Assembly: GCA_963669265.1 (NCBI GenBank)
Contig: OY769916.1
Coordinates: 930,001-994,000, forward strand
From: SZUA-547 sp963669265
GTDB taxonomy: Bacteria > Pseudomonadota > Alphaproteobacteria > Rhodobacterales > Rhodobacteraceae
DNA: 64,000 nucleotides
Direction: 5' to 3'
Positions 8,874-18,300 of the stretch are shown in pieces. The translations under genes and the position numbers were made by a program. Under the pieces are notes generated by a model. It had not been told where the DNA came from, did no database searches, and was given only the letters and a program-made list of their open reading frames with translations. The stretch's first letter is position 1, and the number at the start of each line of letters is the position of its first letter.

Positions 8874-8977
8874 TGAGGCGTTTCTGCGAGAAAGCGCTAT
8901 AAGGATGTATTCAATTGACGGCGCATTTTTCCGAAGCGCTGAGCCGCGGCAGGAACCTGAACAAGGGAGCGATAGAT

Positions 8978-11257
8978 ATGTCAGACGATAAAAGCACCGC
9001 AAAAGATATCCATCAGGCGGCGCTCGATTATCACGAGTTCCCGAAATCCGGCAAACTTGAGATCCGAGCGACCAAGCCGATGGCGACGGCGCGAGATTTG
9101 AGCCTGGCCTATTCTCCGGGCGTCGCGGACGCCTGCACCGAGATCGAGAAAAACGACGCGGAGGCGGCGCGCTATACGGCCAAGGGCAATCTTGTGGCGG
9201 TGATCTCGAACGGCACGGCGGTTCTGGGTTTGGGCGATATCGGGGCGCAGGCCTCTAAGCCTGTGATGGAGGGCAAGGCGGTCCTGTTCAAGAAGTTCGC
9301 CGGCGTGGATTGTTTTGACATAGAGGTGAATGAGCACGATCCGGAGAAACTGGCCGAGATCGTTTGCAAGCTGGAGCCGACTTTCGGCGCGGTGAACCTT
9401 GAAGATATCAAAGCGCCAGACTGTTTTCTGGTCGAGCGGATCTGCAAGGAACGGATGAACATTCCCGTTTTCCACGATGACCAGCACGGCACCGCGATCG
9501 TGGCCGCGGCGGCGGCCTACAACGCCCTGATCATCTCGAAGAAGAAGACTGAGGATATCAAGGTCGTCACGCTAGGCGCTGGCGCCGCCGGCATCGCCTG
9601 CCTGAAAATGCTCAAGGTGATCGGCGTCAAGCACGAGAACATCCTGATGCTGGACTCCAAGGGCGTCGTTCATACAGGCCGCGACAACCTTAACGCCGAA
9701 AAGCAGATGTTTGCGCAGGACACCGACAAGCGGACAGTGATGGACGCCATGGAGGGCGCGGATCTCTTCCTTGGCGTATCGGGGCCGGGACTGCTGACAG
9801 CCGAGATGGTCGAGAAAATGGCGGATGATCCGATCATCTTCGCGCTGGCCAATCCCGTGCCCGAGATCATGCCTGAGGAGGCGAAGAGAGCCGCGCCCGG
9901 CGCGCTCATCGCGACAGGACGAAGCGATTATCCCAATCAGGTCAACAACGTGCTCTGCTTCCCGTTCATCTTCCGCGGGGCGCTGGATGTGGGCGCAACC
10001 ACGATCAACGACGAGATGAAGCTGGCCTGCGTCGAGGCGATCGCTTCTCTGGCGCGCGAAACGGTCTCCGCCGAAGTGGGGCAAGCCTATCGCGGCGAGG
10101 CGCTGTATTTTGGCGCCGACTACTTGATCCCAAAACCGTTCGACCCGCGGCTTCTGCCGACGGTCTCACATGCGGTGGCCAAAGCGGCGATGGAGTCCGG
10201 GGTCGCGACGCGGCCGGTCGATCTGGACTCTTACAAGACCAAACTGCAGGCGCAGGTCTACAAGACTTCGATGATCATGCGACCGGTCTTCGAGTCCGCC
10301 CGCGCCGACAAGCGGCGCATCGTCTTCGCCGAGGGTGAGGACGAGCGAGTGCTGCACGCCGCCAAGGCGATGCTCGAGGACACGGTGGACACGCCGGTCC
10401 TGATCGGCCGCCCGAGCGTGGTCGAAAACCGGTTGGAGCGCGCTGGACTAAAGATCCGCCCCGGCGTGGATTTCGATCTAATCAACCCGGAAAGCGATGC
10501 ACGGTTCCGCGACTATTGGAGCAGCTATCATGAAGTCGCCCGACGCGTCGGCGTAACGCCGGATTCTGCGCAGGCCATCATGCGCACCAATGCGACCGTC
10601 ATCGCGGCGGTCGCTGTTCATCGCGGCGACGCGGACAGCATGATCTGCGGAACGTTCGGAGAGTATCAGCGTCACCTTAAATACGTGACGCAGGTTCTCG
10701 CGTGCGGCGAGTACTCGCCAGTCGGCTCGATGTCGCTGATCATCTTGGATCAAGGGCCGCTTTTCGTCGCCGACACTCACATCCACTCTGAGCCTACATC
10801 GGCCCAGATCGCAGAGACCGTGACTGCAGCGGCGCGCCATGTGCACCGGTTTGGACTGACGCCAAAGATCGCTCTCTGTTCAAATTCCCAGTTTGGCAAT
10901 CTCAACAGCGCCTCGGGGCGATTGATGCGAGAAGCGCTGGCCCTGCTGGACGCTCAGGACCTCGATTTCGACTACGAGGGCGAAATGCATACCGACGCGG
11001 CGTTGAGCCCCGCCCTGCGCCAGCGTCTGTTCCCGGATGGCCGACTGGACGGTCCGGCGAATGTTCTCATCTACTCCAGCACGGATGCGGCTGGCGCGGC
11101 GCGAGACACGCTGAAATCGGTCTCTGGCGGGCTGGAAGTGGGGCCGATCCTTATGGGCATGGGCAATCGCGCCTTTATTGTGACACCCTCTGTCACTGTG
11201 CGAGGCCTGCTCAACACGGCAGCATTGGCGGGCACTTCGGTGAGATCGTACGGGTAA
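8978..11257 (+). CDS. maeB: NADP-dependent malic enzyme with phosphotransacetylase-like domain
   Basis: Cytoplasmic malic enzyme of 759 residues, the standard length of MaeB. The N-terminal 430 residues form the malic enzyme unit: YSPGVADACTEI, the FHDDQHGTAI motif and the NAD(P)-binding GAGAAGIACL. The C-terminal 320 residues form a phosphotransacetylase-like domain that in this family is regulatory (acetyl-CoA sensing) rather than catalytic. The reaction is oxidative decarboxylation of malate to pyruvate with NADPH production. The ATG at 8978 is preceded by GGGAG and begins the usual MSDD sequence; an upstream start at 8915 would add residues from IS-flanking DNA. The gene is intact and monocistronic, a core metabolic gene bordered by mobile debris on its left. 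Confidence 0.95.
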   Translation: MSDDKSTAKDIHQAALDYHEFPKSGKLEIRATKPMATARDLSLAYSPGVADACTEIEKNDAEAARYTAKGNLVAVISNGTAVLGLGDIGAQASKPVMEGKAVLFKKFAGVDCFDIEVNEHDPEKLAEIVCKLEPTFGAVNLEDIKAPDCFLVERICKERMNIPVFHDDQHGTAIVAAAAAYNALIISKKKTEDIKVVTLGAGAAGIACLKMLKVIGVKHENILMLDSKGVVHTGRDNLNAEKQMFAQDTDKRTVMDAMEGADLFLGVSGPGLLTAEMVEKMADDPIIFALANPVPEIMPEEAKRAAPGALIATGRSDYPNQVNNVLCFPFIFRGALDVGATTINDEMKLACVEAIASLARETVSAEVGQAYRGEALYFGADYLIPKPFDPRLLPTVSHAVAKAAMESGVATRPVDLDSYKTKLQAQVYKTSMIMRPVFESARADKRRIVFAEGEDERVLHAAKAMLEDTVDTPVLIGRPSVVENRLERAGLKIRPGVDFDLINPESDARFRDYWSSYHEVARRVGVTPDSAQAIMRTNATVIAAVAVHRGDADSMICGTFGEYQRHLKYVTQVLACGEYSPVGSMSLIILDQGPLFVADTHIHSEPTSAQIAETVTAAARHVHRFGLTPKIALCSNSQFGNLNSASGRLMREALALLDAQDLDFDYEGEMHTDAALSPALRQRLFPDGRLDGPANVLIYSSTDAAGAARDTLKSVSGGLEVGPILMGMGNRAFIVTPSVTVRGLLNTAALAGTSVRSYG

Positions 11258-11456
11258 GACGAGCGCGCGGGCAAATCGAGGCTCCCGCTCGCGGCGTTGA
11301 GTCCCTAGCGACCGTCATGTGAAATCGGCGCCCGCGGCCCACAGTTGACGTTCGGCTGACACTCTCGAATTTGCGTGGCAGCGCTCGAAGACGGAAGTTC
11401 ACCGCCAATTCATTAAAATCGGCGCCAGAAACGGCCGCTTTGCAGACAAAGCCGAG

Positions 11457-11900
11457 TTATCGCGGTTCTGCGATGGCCTCTTCTGGCGGCCGCAAGTCAT
11501 CCCGAATCCGGTGAAGCCGCGTCGGGTAATCGGACGGGAATCGCCAGACCGGCTCTCCCTCGAGTAAAACAAGACCCCGCGCCTCAGGCTTTAGGCCATA
11601 GACGAAGCTAGCGATGATGTCGCTGCTGACCCATGGACTGCTGCGGAAATAGCCGTGTCCGTTTCCGCGGGTCGATCCCTCAGCCTCCGCCACGTTGATG
11701 AAGACGAGCTTCGGACGCTCCTGAATATACTGAGCGACCTGCGGCGGCATCGCGCCTTCCTGCCACATCTCGCCTGCTCTCGGGCGAAAGCCAAGGAACC
11801 TGAGAAGCTTGAGCGCCCGATCCGACTCGGAGAGATAAAGCGTCATGCTGTCGACCACATCCAACACGCCATCATTCAGTTTGAGCCCAAGTATCGCCCG
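11457..11900 (-). pseudogene. C-terminal part of IS-split DUF900-type hydrolase
   Basis: Read from the IS edge, this frame gives RAILGLKLNDGVLDVV, then MTLYLSESDRALKLLRFLGF and a normal stop at 11457. The TLYxSxxDRALxLxRxLxG signature is typical of the segment that follows the DxD-R block in DUF900 alpha/beta hydrolases. The other half (13118-13967) ends with exactly that block (LTGSDMDR). Joining the halves across the IS keeps the frame. The fragment has no start of its own with a good ribosome site and is probably not expressed. Confidence 0.8.
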
Positions 11901-11934
11901 TGAGCAGCCCCGCCTGACTGGTCCGGTTTGATTG

Positions 11935-12930
11935 TTAGTGCACGGCTGGTCTCCGGTCCATTGGAACGAAGCTTTCCGGCGCTGGCGGTCGGTATCCCAG
12001 GGCGCTGTGTGGGCGCTTCGTATTGTAGTGTCGCCTCCATTGCTCGATCAGGATTTGGGCCTCGCGCAGACTGTAGAAGATTTCGCCGTTGAGCAGCTCA
12101 TCGCGGAATCGGGCGTTGAAGCTCTCGCAGTATCCGTTCTCCCACGGCGATCCCGGCTCGATGTAGGCTGTCTTGGCGCCGACGGCCGCGATCCAGTCCC
12201 GGACAGCCTGGGCGACGAATTCAGGACCGTTGTCCGAGCGTATGAAGGCGGGTGGGCCGCGCAGGATGAACAGGTCGGTGAGCGCATCAATGACATCGGT
12301 GGAGTTCAGCTTGCGATCCACCTTGATGGCCAGACATTCCTTGGAATGCTCATCAAGGATGTTCAGCGTCCGGAACGCCCGACCATCATCGGTCCGGCAA
12401 TGGACGAAGTCATAGGACCAGACGTGATTGCGATGCTCCGGCCGCAGCCGGACACATGATCCGTCATTCAGCCAGAGCCGCCCCTTCTTTGGTTGCCTTG
12501 CAGGCACTTTCAGCCCCTCCCGTCGCCACAGGCGCTCGACGCGCTTGTCGTTCACCAGCCAGCCCGCGTCTCGCAGCAGAGCTGCGATCCGGCGATAGCC
12601 GTAGCGGCCATACTGGCGCGCCAGTTCGATCATGTCCGCGACCAGGCGCTCTTCGTCGGCCCGGCCTTGTGGCTGGCGCCTCTGGGTCGAACGATGCTGG
12701 CCAAGAACGCGGCAGACACGGCGCTCCGACACCTTGATCCGGCCGCGAACATGATCAATGCAGGCGCGACGGCGGGCGGGGCTTAGTAGTTTCCCCGTGC
12801 GGCTTCCGTCAGGATCAGCTTGTCCAGCGTGAGGTCGGACACCGCCTTTCTCAGCCGTTCGTTCTCCTTCGGAAGCCGTTTGAGTTCCTTCAGCTGGTCG
12901 GTTCCCATCCCGCCATACTGCTTGCGCCAT
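11935..12930 (-). CDS. IS3-family transposase OrfB
   Basis: DDE integrase-type transposase. Asp in HVWSYDFVH, Asp in FIRSDNGPEF and Glu in SPWENGYCES form the catalytic triad. An HTH_21-like segment (RYGYRRIAALLRDAGW) precedes the rve core. The frame is open from 12930, but the functional protein is most likely made by frameshifting from orfA in the overlap (about 12783-12930), as usual in the IS3 family. The LNILDEHSKECLAI and NGPEF context is typical of the IS407 group. Confidence 0.9.
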   Translation of the reverse strand: MAQAVWRDGNRPAEGTQTASEGERTAEKGGVRPHAGQADPDGSRTGKLLSPARRRACIDHVRGRIKVSERRVCRVLGQHRSTQRRQPQGRADEERLVADMIELARQYGRYGYRRIAALLRDAGWLVNDKRVERLWRREGLKVPARQPKKGRLWLNDGSCVRLRPEHRNHVWSYDFVHCRTDDGRAFRTLNILDEHSKECLAIKVDRKLNSTDVIDALTDLFILRGPPAFIRSDNGPEFVAQAVRDWIAAVGAKTAYIEPGSPWENGYCESFNARFRDELLNGEIFYSLREAQILIEQWRRHYNTKRPHSALGYRPPAPESFVPMDRRPAVH

Positions 12931-13061
12931 CGGTAGTAGGTTTGCTCAGCAATGCGCATCTCGCGGATCGCATCCACCCGCGCCATGCCTTGCCCGACAA
13001 GCACTTCAACCTGCCGCAGCTTGGTGACAATCTCCTCCGGTTTGTGTCGCTTGTTCGCCAT
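12783..13061 (-). CDS. IS3-family OrfA (HTH protein)
   Basis: Small DNA-binding protein of 92 residues with a helix-turn-helix (IREMRIAEQTYYRWRKQYGG) and a C-terminal leucine-zipper-like heptad region (LKELKRLPKENERLRKAVSDL). It starts behind GGAGGATCAGAG. It overlaps orfB and supplies the N-terminal part of the OrfAB transposase. Confidence 0.92.
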   Translation of the reverse strand: MANKRHKPEEIVTKLRQVEVLVGQGMARVDAIREMRIAEQTYYRWRKQYGGMGTDQLKELKRLPKENERLRKAVSDLTLDKLILTEAARGNY

Positions 13062-13117
13062 CTCTGATCCTCCGTTTCCTAAAAATAACGGTGGACCAAC
13101 TCAGTGGGGGAGGCTCA

Positions 13118-13967
13118 TCCGGTCCATATCACTTCCCGTGAGAACGACCTGGCCAAGCCGCATGTGGTCTCCATTCCCCTCAAGGGCGATATTATGAAGC
13201 GTATCTAAAACGACACGGGTGCCGGCGCTGTAGCCGAGAATATGGATGCGTTCAGCGCTGGTCTCCTCGCGCAGAGATCTCAGCAAGTCTCGTAGCGCGT
13301 GGGCTGAAAGCTCAGCGTTCTCCAGGTCCGTCAGATAGGCCCATCTGTTGAAGGTCGAGGGCCACGAAAAGGCGACGAACGCCCCTTTATAACCCAAGAA
13401 ATGCCAAAACTCGGCCGCCACCAGAACTGGACTGGAGAAAGGCACTCGGTAGCCATGAACATAGACGAAGATCTCGCGGTTGCCGGAGCGTTCGAACTGC
13501 GCCTCGATCGCCTGGGCGAACGCCGTCTCTCCACGCGGCGCGCCTGGTGAGAAATGGGCGGGGTCGGAGAAAGGCAGTAGGCTGCGCTCCAGAAGCCCGA
13601 ATTCCTCGACTTCCGTTAGGGTCAGTGTGAGTTCGCGTTCGCGATCCGCCGCGGCGGCGAGCGCGAGAAAGTCCTCCCGTGAGACGTCGCTTTCGCTCAC
13701 AGTCAGACTCGCGCGCCCGAGACGGACCACGTCGCCGCGTTCGTCGGGATAATAGGGATAGGCGCCGTCCTCCGTCGGCGGGCGGGAGGTGGCGTAGAGA
13801 AGGCCCGGATGCGCTTGATGCTTAGCCGCGTCGGCGAGCACCGTCTCCGCCTGCTCTTCGGCGGAGATCATCGGCGCAGGCATCATGGTGATCGAGTAGG
13901 GCGCGCCGCCGCATCCCGCCAACAAGAGCGCCAGTGTGACCACAAGAAAGGCTTTAACAAAGCGCAT
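13118..13967 (-). pseudogene. DUF900-type lipoprotein hydrolase, N-terminal part
   Basis: The product would be a lipoprotein: after the ATG at 13967 comes a hydrophobic signal with lipobox LLAGC (Cys19). The body is an alpha/beta hydrolase of the DUF900 (esterase/lipase-like) family: VYVHGYRVPFSS, FSWPST and the nucleophile elbow GYSAGTR. The reading frame enters the IS after DMDR and stops within it (SLPH, stop 13101). The missing C-terminus lies at 11457-11900. The intact gene would encode about 430 residues. The truncated protein keeps the nucleophile but probably loses the catalytic His-bearing end, so loss of function is likely. Confidence 0.85.
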
Positions 13968-14285
13968 CACGCCTTACGTCTAGCAAATCCGGACAGCGCC
14001 TCGCATTCCGGTAGCGCCAACCTTATTCATATATTCATTAGAAGCACATGTTGAGATTGGTATCGCTCTGAAAAAACGTCCGTTGCTACGGCCGTGGTCG
14101 AGCACGACGCTCTCACTCTTTTTGTGAGAGACTGCCTCTGAGTGAGATCTAGCGAACGGCTATCTTGCTCTTTTGGGGCGCAAAGCTAAGCAAATTCTTG
14201 TTTCTCAAAGGCTTTCTGATGTTCGGTTAGCGTTGAGTATAAGATGTCGACGTCAGCTAGGATAAGACACGAGGGATAGCGCATT
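13968..14285. other. Intergenic region with a hairpin
   Basis: No gene seen. A stem CTCTCAC/GTGAGAG with a 7-base loop lies at 14110-14130, without a following T-run. The region holds the divergent promoters of the broken lipoprotein gene and of the small gene at 14286; no clear -35/-10 pair is assigned. Confidence 0.5.
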
Positions 14286-14723
14286 ATGAGTGATTTCAAT
14301 TTGGCGCATGATGAAGTTGTCCGGCTTCATGACTTTTTGGCCTCATGGTTCCGCGGTGAACTTTCTGAAGCAGAAATCAATCGCAGTTTCGCCAGTGTTT
14401 TGCATCCAGAGTTTGAAAACGTGCAGCCCGCCGGAGTAACTTTGACACGCGCAAACATTGTCGACGCCATCAGACAAGGGCGAGGAAGCAACCCGGACTT
14501 TCAGATCACTATCGAAGCACCACGGTTACTTGGGGCGTGGCCCGGGCTGCTTCTGTTCCAGTATGTCGAATATCAAACCGGAGCCCGCGCATCAGCCTTG
14601 GAAAACCGGCGTCTTTCCACTGTTCTGTTTGAACGGGATGGTGAAAAGCTTGAACGGGATGGTGAAAAGCTGATTTGGCGCTATCTGACGGAAATTGGCC
14701 TAACATCGTCGAGACAACAATAG
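14286..14723 (+). CDS. SnoaL/NTF2-like small protein
   Basis: Soluble protein of 145 residues, no signal peptide. The pattern (helix, LHPEFENVQPAG, then strands such as PGLLLFQYVEYQ and a C-terminal WRYLTEIGL) suggests an NTF2-like/DUF4440 fold; the assignment is by pattern only. A ribosome site GAGGGA precedes the ATG. An exact 21-bp tandem duplication encodes ERDGEKL twice (about 14630-14671) just before the last strand. It is in frame, so the protein is still made but with a 7-residue insertion in a loop. Function is unknown; no operon partner is evident. Confidence 0.65.
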   Translation: MSDFNLAHDEVVRLHDFLASWFRGELSEAEINRSFASVLHPEFENVQPAGVTLTRANIVDAIRQGRGSNPDFQITIEAPRLLGAWPGLLLFQYVEYQTGARASALENRRLSTVLFERDGEKLERDGEKLIWRYLTEIGLTSSRQQ

Positions 14724-15117
14724 TCATTGACGGCAAAGTCGCCAAATCGCGGAACCCCGCAAAGTTCAAGACCGGCCCCAAGCCGCCACTCGCTCGCATT
14801 ACTGATGGCACGTCGCCGCGTTCACAAAGCTGCCGTTGATTGAATCTGCAGCATTTTTTCAGTCAATCGACCGCTGTGCGAAAAAGCCGCCGTTGCATCG
14901 AAACGGTTCAATGACCACTCTTGACCAAACTATCTAGATGCCAAGTAGCTGGACAACCCGGCCGGAGCCTCAATGCAGGCGTTTCCAATTGCCGTCCGGT
15001 GCGCGGGACTTCAGATTTGTCTCAATTGTTCGACGGCACTCACCGACCCGCAACGCCCTGTTTGAAGAGCGCAATTGCGTTGTGGAACTTGCTGCCGATT
15101 GATACTGCTTGTTCAGA
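14724..15117. other. Intergenic region with dispersed repeat
   Basis: No convincing gene. The segment 14817-14890 (AAAGCTGCCGTTGATTGAAT, then CAGTCAATCGACCGC) recurs in diverged form at 34690-34765. It belongs to old non-coding repeats scattered in this window. Confidence 0.45.
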
Positions 15118-15378
15118 TCACACGGCGATGATGGCTATAGACGCGGTGTCCAGCAGCGAGCCGTATGCATCGAAAGACCGCTTGTCGAGCGCGCGCTGGG
15201 TCCAGGCCCGCCCGCAAAGCTGTTTGGCTATCGCCTGATCCTGTTGGTAAAGCGCATTGGCCTTGCCGATCAGGTTGGGGTCCTCCCATCCCGCGCTATA
15301 GGCACCCTGCATCCCCGCCTTATTGCTGCGAATATTGCTGAGCTTCGCCTTGCTGGCGGTCTCTTTCTCATTGGTCAA
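15118..15378 (-). CDS. Possible small protein downstream of the PG-binding/Ig-like gene
   Basis: A frame of 86 codons begins with TTG at 15378, four bases after the stop of the 1058-residue protein. The composition looks protein-like (AYSAGWEDPNLIGKANALYQ, then CGRAWTQRALDKRSFDAYGS). No strong ribosome site is visible, so it would depend on translational coupling. Alternatively it is a frameshifted former C-terminus of the upstream protein. I do not recognise it. Confidence 0.35.
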   Translation of the reverse strand: MTNEKETASKAKLSNIRSNKAGMQGAYSAGWEDPNLIGKANALYQQDQAIAKQLCGRAWTQRALDKRSFDAYGSLLDTASIAIIAV

Positions 15379-15382
15379 ACTA

Positions 15383-18300
15383 CTAGTCTGTCCGAAGGAA
15401 TGTGAGCGTGGTTTGATGCGTGCCCTTGGTGTCGACAAATACGTTGATGTTGCCTACTTCACTGCCATCCACATCTGTTGCTTGTACTTCGTAGTCTTTC
15501 TGCGAAATCTGAGGATCGGCCACGGTTTTTTCCGCGCCCATGGCGTTATCGTGGTACCCAATGCGCGTGCGCGCGCTTGCTACGGCGTCGTCATGCCTTC
15601 TCTGCAGAACCGCGCGGTGGTGTGCTTTGACAACGGCGACTTTGGCCTCGCCATCGGGTGGAACCCATTCCCCTTGATTGTCGCTGGGCGCCGCATGGCC
15701 GACCCTCCAATCCCACTCCTTTATAATAATAGGAGAATCGCCCAGGGGCGTACGTTGTCGGGTCACTGTGACATCGATGCTGGTCGTGACCGACTCGGTT
15801 ATTCGCGTGGCCGTCATGGTCCTCACTTCCGCCTTCGCGGTGAAGAACGCCTCCACCTTTACCGACCTTCGGCCAGCTGAATGCCATCGATCCTCTGTCT
15901 CCACTTCTTCCACGATCACGGTGTATTCCCCGATAGGGAGATCCGAAAATAAGGCCTTGCTGCCCTGGAGTATCCCGGTCCGGCGCTTTCCATCCGCGCC
16001 TTGCACGTGCACTTTGTGTCCGTTCGGCCGGTCTTGATTTCCAGATTTGGTCTCCACTACTACGCTCACGTCCAAGTGGCCGGTTGTCATTGCCGCCCCT
16101 TGGCGATGCACGGGCACCAGCACGGCCTCGTCATCGCCGGCCTCCAGCGTTACCTGGGTTGATTCATCGGTCCAAACATCACTGGGCGTTTTGACCTGGA
16201 CGGCATAGGTCCCAGGGGCCAATTCAATGCCAAAAACGAAGCCATTGTCATCGGTGCTCCATGCTCCCGACGGCGTCTTGGAGGGTAGCTCCAGCAGGGC
16301 CACCAATGCCCCAGCATACGGCTGCGTTTGGTCGCCATTCTTGAACACGCCCACTTTGAGCTTGGCGATGTCACCAGGTCGTCTGGTGGACTCATTCATC
16401 AGGAAGACGTGGTGCGCGTCCTTGCCGTCGACGACCAGCTCGCCGGACTGCGAGTCGTTCTCGGTCGTCACATTGATGATGAACGTGCCGTCCTCGACAT
16501 TGCCAATCTTCACCTGGCCGTTGCCATCGGTCTTGGTCTTGATCGACTCGATCCCGCCCGGCGGGCCGCCCGTGATAACCGTTTCCGCACCCGGAATTGG
16601 ATTGGCGGTGTCCTTGCCGACGACATCGATAGTGATCGAATGGCCTTTTCCGACCGGCTTTTCGCCCGATCCGCTCATCAGGAAGATGTGGCGCGCGTCC
16701 TCTCCTTCGACCTTCAGCTTGTCGGATTGGGAATCGTTCTGGGTTTTCGCCGAAATCAAATAGGTCCCGTCTTCGACTTCGCCGATCTTCACCTTTCCAT
16801 TCGAGTCGGTCTTGGTCTCGATCGACAGGTCGCCGCCCTTGATTACGACCACTGCTCCCTCGATGGGTGCGGCGGTGTCCTCGTTGACCACATCGACGGT
16901 GACCGTGACGCCGTTATTCTTAACGCCGCCCGGAATTTCGCCGAACTCGCCCTTCCAGTTGTCGCCGCCGAGCTCCGGCGGAAGGAACGCCTCGATCTTG
17001 AAAGGACCGGCGCCATGCTGGATTGTGAATTCGGTGACGCGCACCCAATGCGCGTGTCCGGCGCCGGTCGAAATCGTCACCTCCGGTTTGCCGATCTTGA
17101 TATCGCGCCGCTTGCCGTCAACGAAGACAATCGCCTTAAAATCGTCAATCGGCTCGTCGCCGACGGATGAAACGACCATTCGCAATTGGTCGCTCGATCG
17201 GTCATAGGTCAAGATGTCGCCGCTTTCAGAACCCCAGCGGCCTTCAGGGCCGCGCTCGACGAACGTGCCGGGTTCGCGGCCATCCGTGCCGACCGCCGCG
17301 CGCTGCTTATCGTCCCTCAGCGCTGACCAGGTCTGGTTTCCGACGATGCCGTCCACCAGCAGGGGCGGCTCTCTGGTGCTTTGGAACTGGATGACCGCCT
17401 GGTGGGTTTTCTGATCGAATTTACCGTTCACTGAGCATGCGCTCGCGCCGATGTGATGGCAAAGCATCTGTTGAAGATATTCGACCCATCCGTCGACGCT
17501 TTCATCGCCCTTGCGCAGCGTCGGTTCATTCTGCTCTGTCGGCGGAACGAAGGGTTCCGATGTATCGCCGCCGCCGGACTCACCGGCCACTTCGCCGTCG
17601 GTCGCTCCACGTTGCTGCTGCTCGGTTGCTTCGCCGCCGGAAGCACCACCGCCCGCGCCGCCGCTAAGCGCGCCCCATGTCTGGCCGCCGGGATCGACAC
17701 GCCCGTCTGAGAACCCAAGATTGGCCATCTGGAATTTCGATATTGCGCCGATGGTCTTCGGTCCGACTTGACCGTCCACCGTCAGGCTGTCGCCCTTGTC
17801 GTTCAGAAGCTGCTGGACCGCACTGACGTCATCAGCCTGGTTCTTGCCGCCTTGTCCGACGGAGCCGGAGATGTCCTTAGCTACTGTTGGCGGCGGCGCG
17901 TCCGCCTGCGCAGCGCTTTCGGCTTCGCTAGACGCCTGCTCGGCTTCGTCGATGACCTCGTTTGCAGCGCGCTCGGCCTCTTCAACGACCTCCCTCGCCG
18001 CGCGTTCGGCTTCATCCAGCGCATCATTCGAGTCGCGTTCGGCGTCGTCGATCGCGTCATTCGCATCGCGTTCAGCGTCGTCGACCTCTTTATCGGCCGC
18101 GCGCTCCGCCTCATCGATTATGTCGTCAATATCATCTTCGATGTCATCGATCAGGTCGTCGATCGCATCCTGCGCAGCGCGCTCCGCCTCATCGAGGGCG
18201 TCATTCGCATCGCGTTCAGCGTCGTCGACCTCTTTATCGGCCGCGCGCTCCGCCTCATCGATTATGTCGTCAATATCATCTTCGACGTCGTCGATCAGGT

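Larger units (their letters stand above)
11901..13117 (-). mobile_element. IS3-family (IS407-like group) element, copy 1, 1217 bp
   Basis: Bounded by inverted ends TGAGCCTCCCCCACTGAGTT (right, on the minus strand) and TGAGCAGCCCCGCCTGACTG (left). It carries orfA and orfB in overlapping frames. A second copy of the same length lies at 27657-28873 in the opposite orientation; the only difference I noticed is one silent base in orfB. The flanks in the target gene are CGGA and CGGG, an imperfect or 3-bp duplication consistent with direct insertion into the hydrolase gene. Confidence 0.92.

Noticed and set aside
14110..14130. Hairpin as a terminator
   Set aside because: There is no T-run after the stem on either strand, and the genes on both sides start rather than end here.
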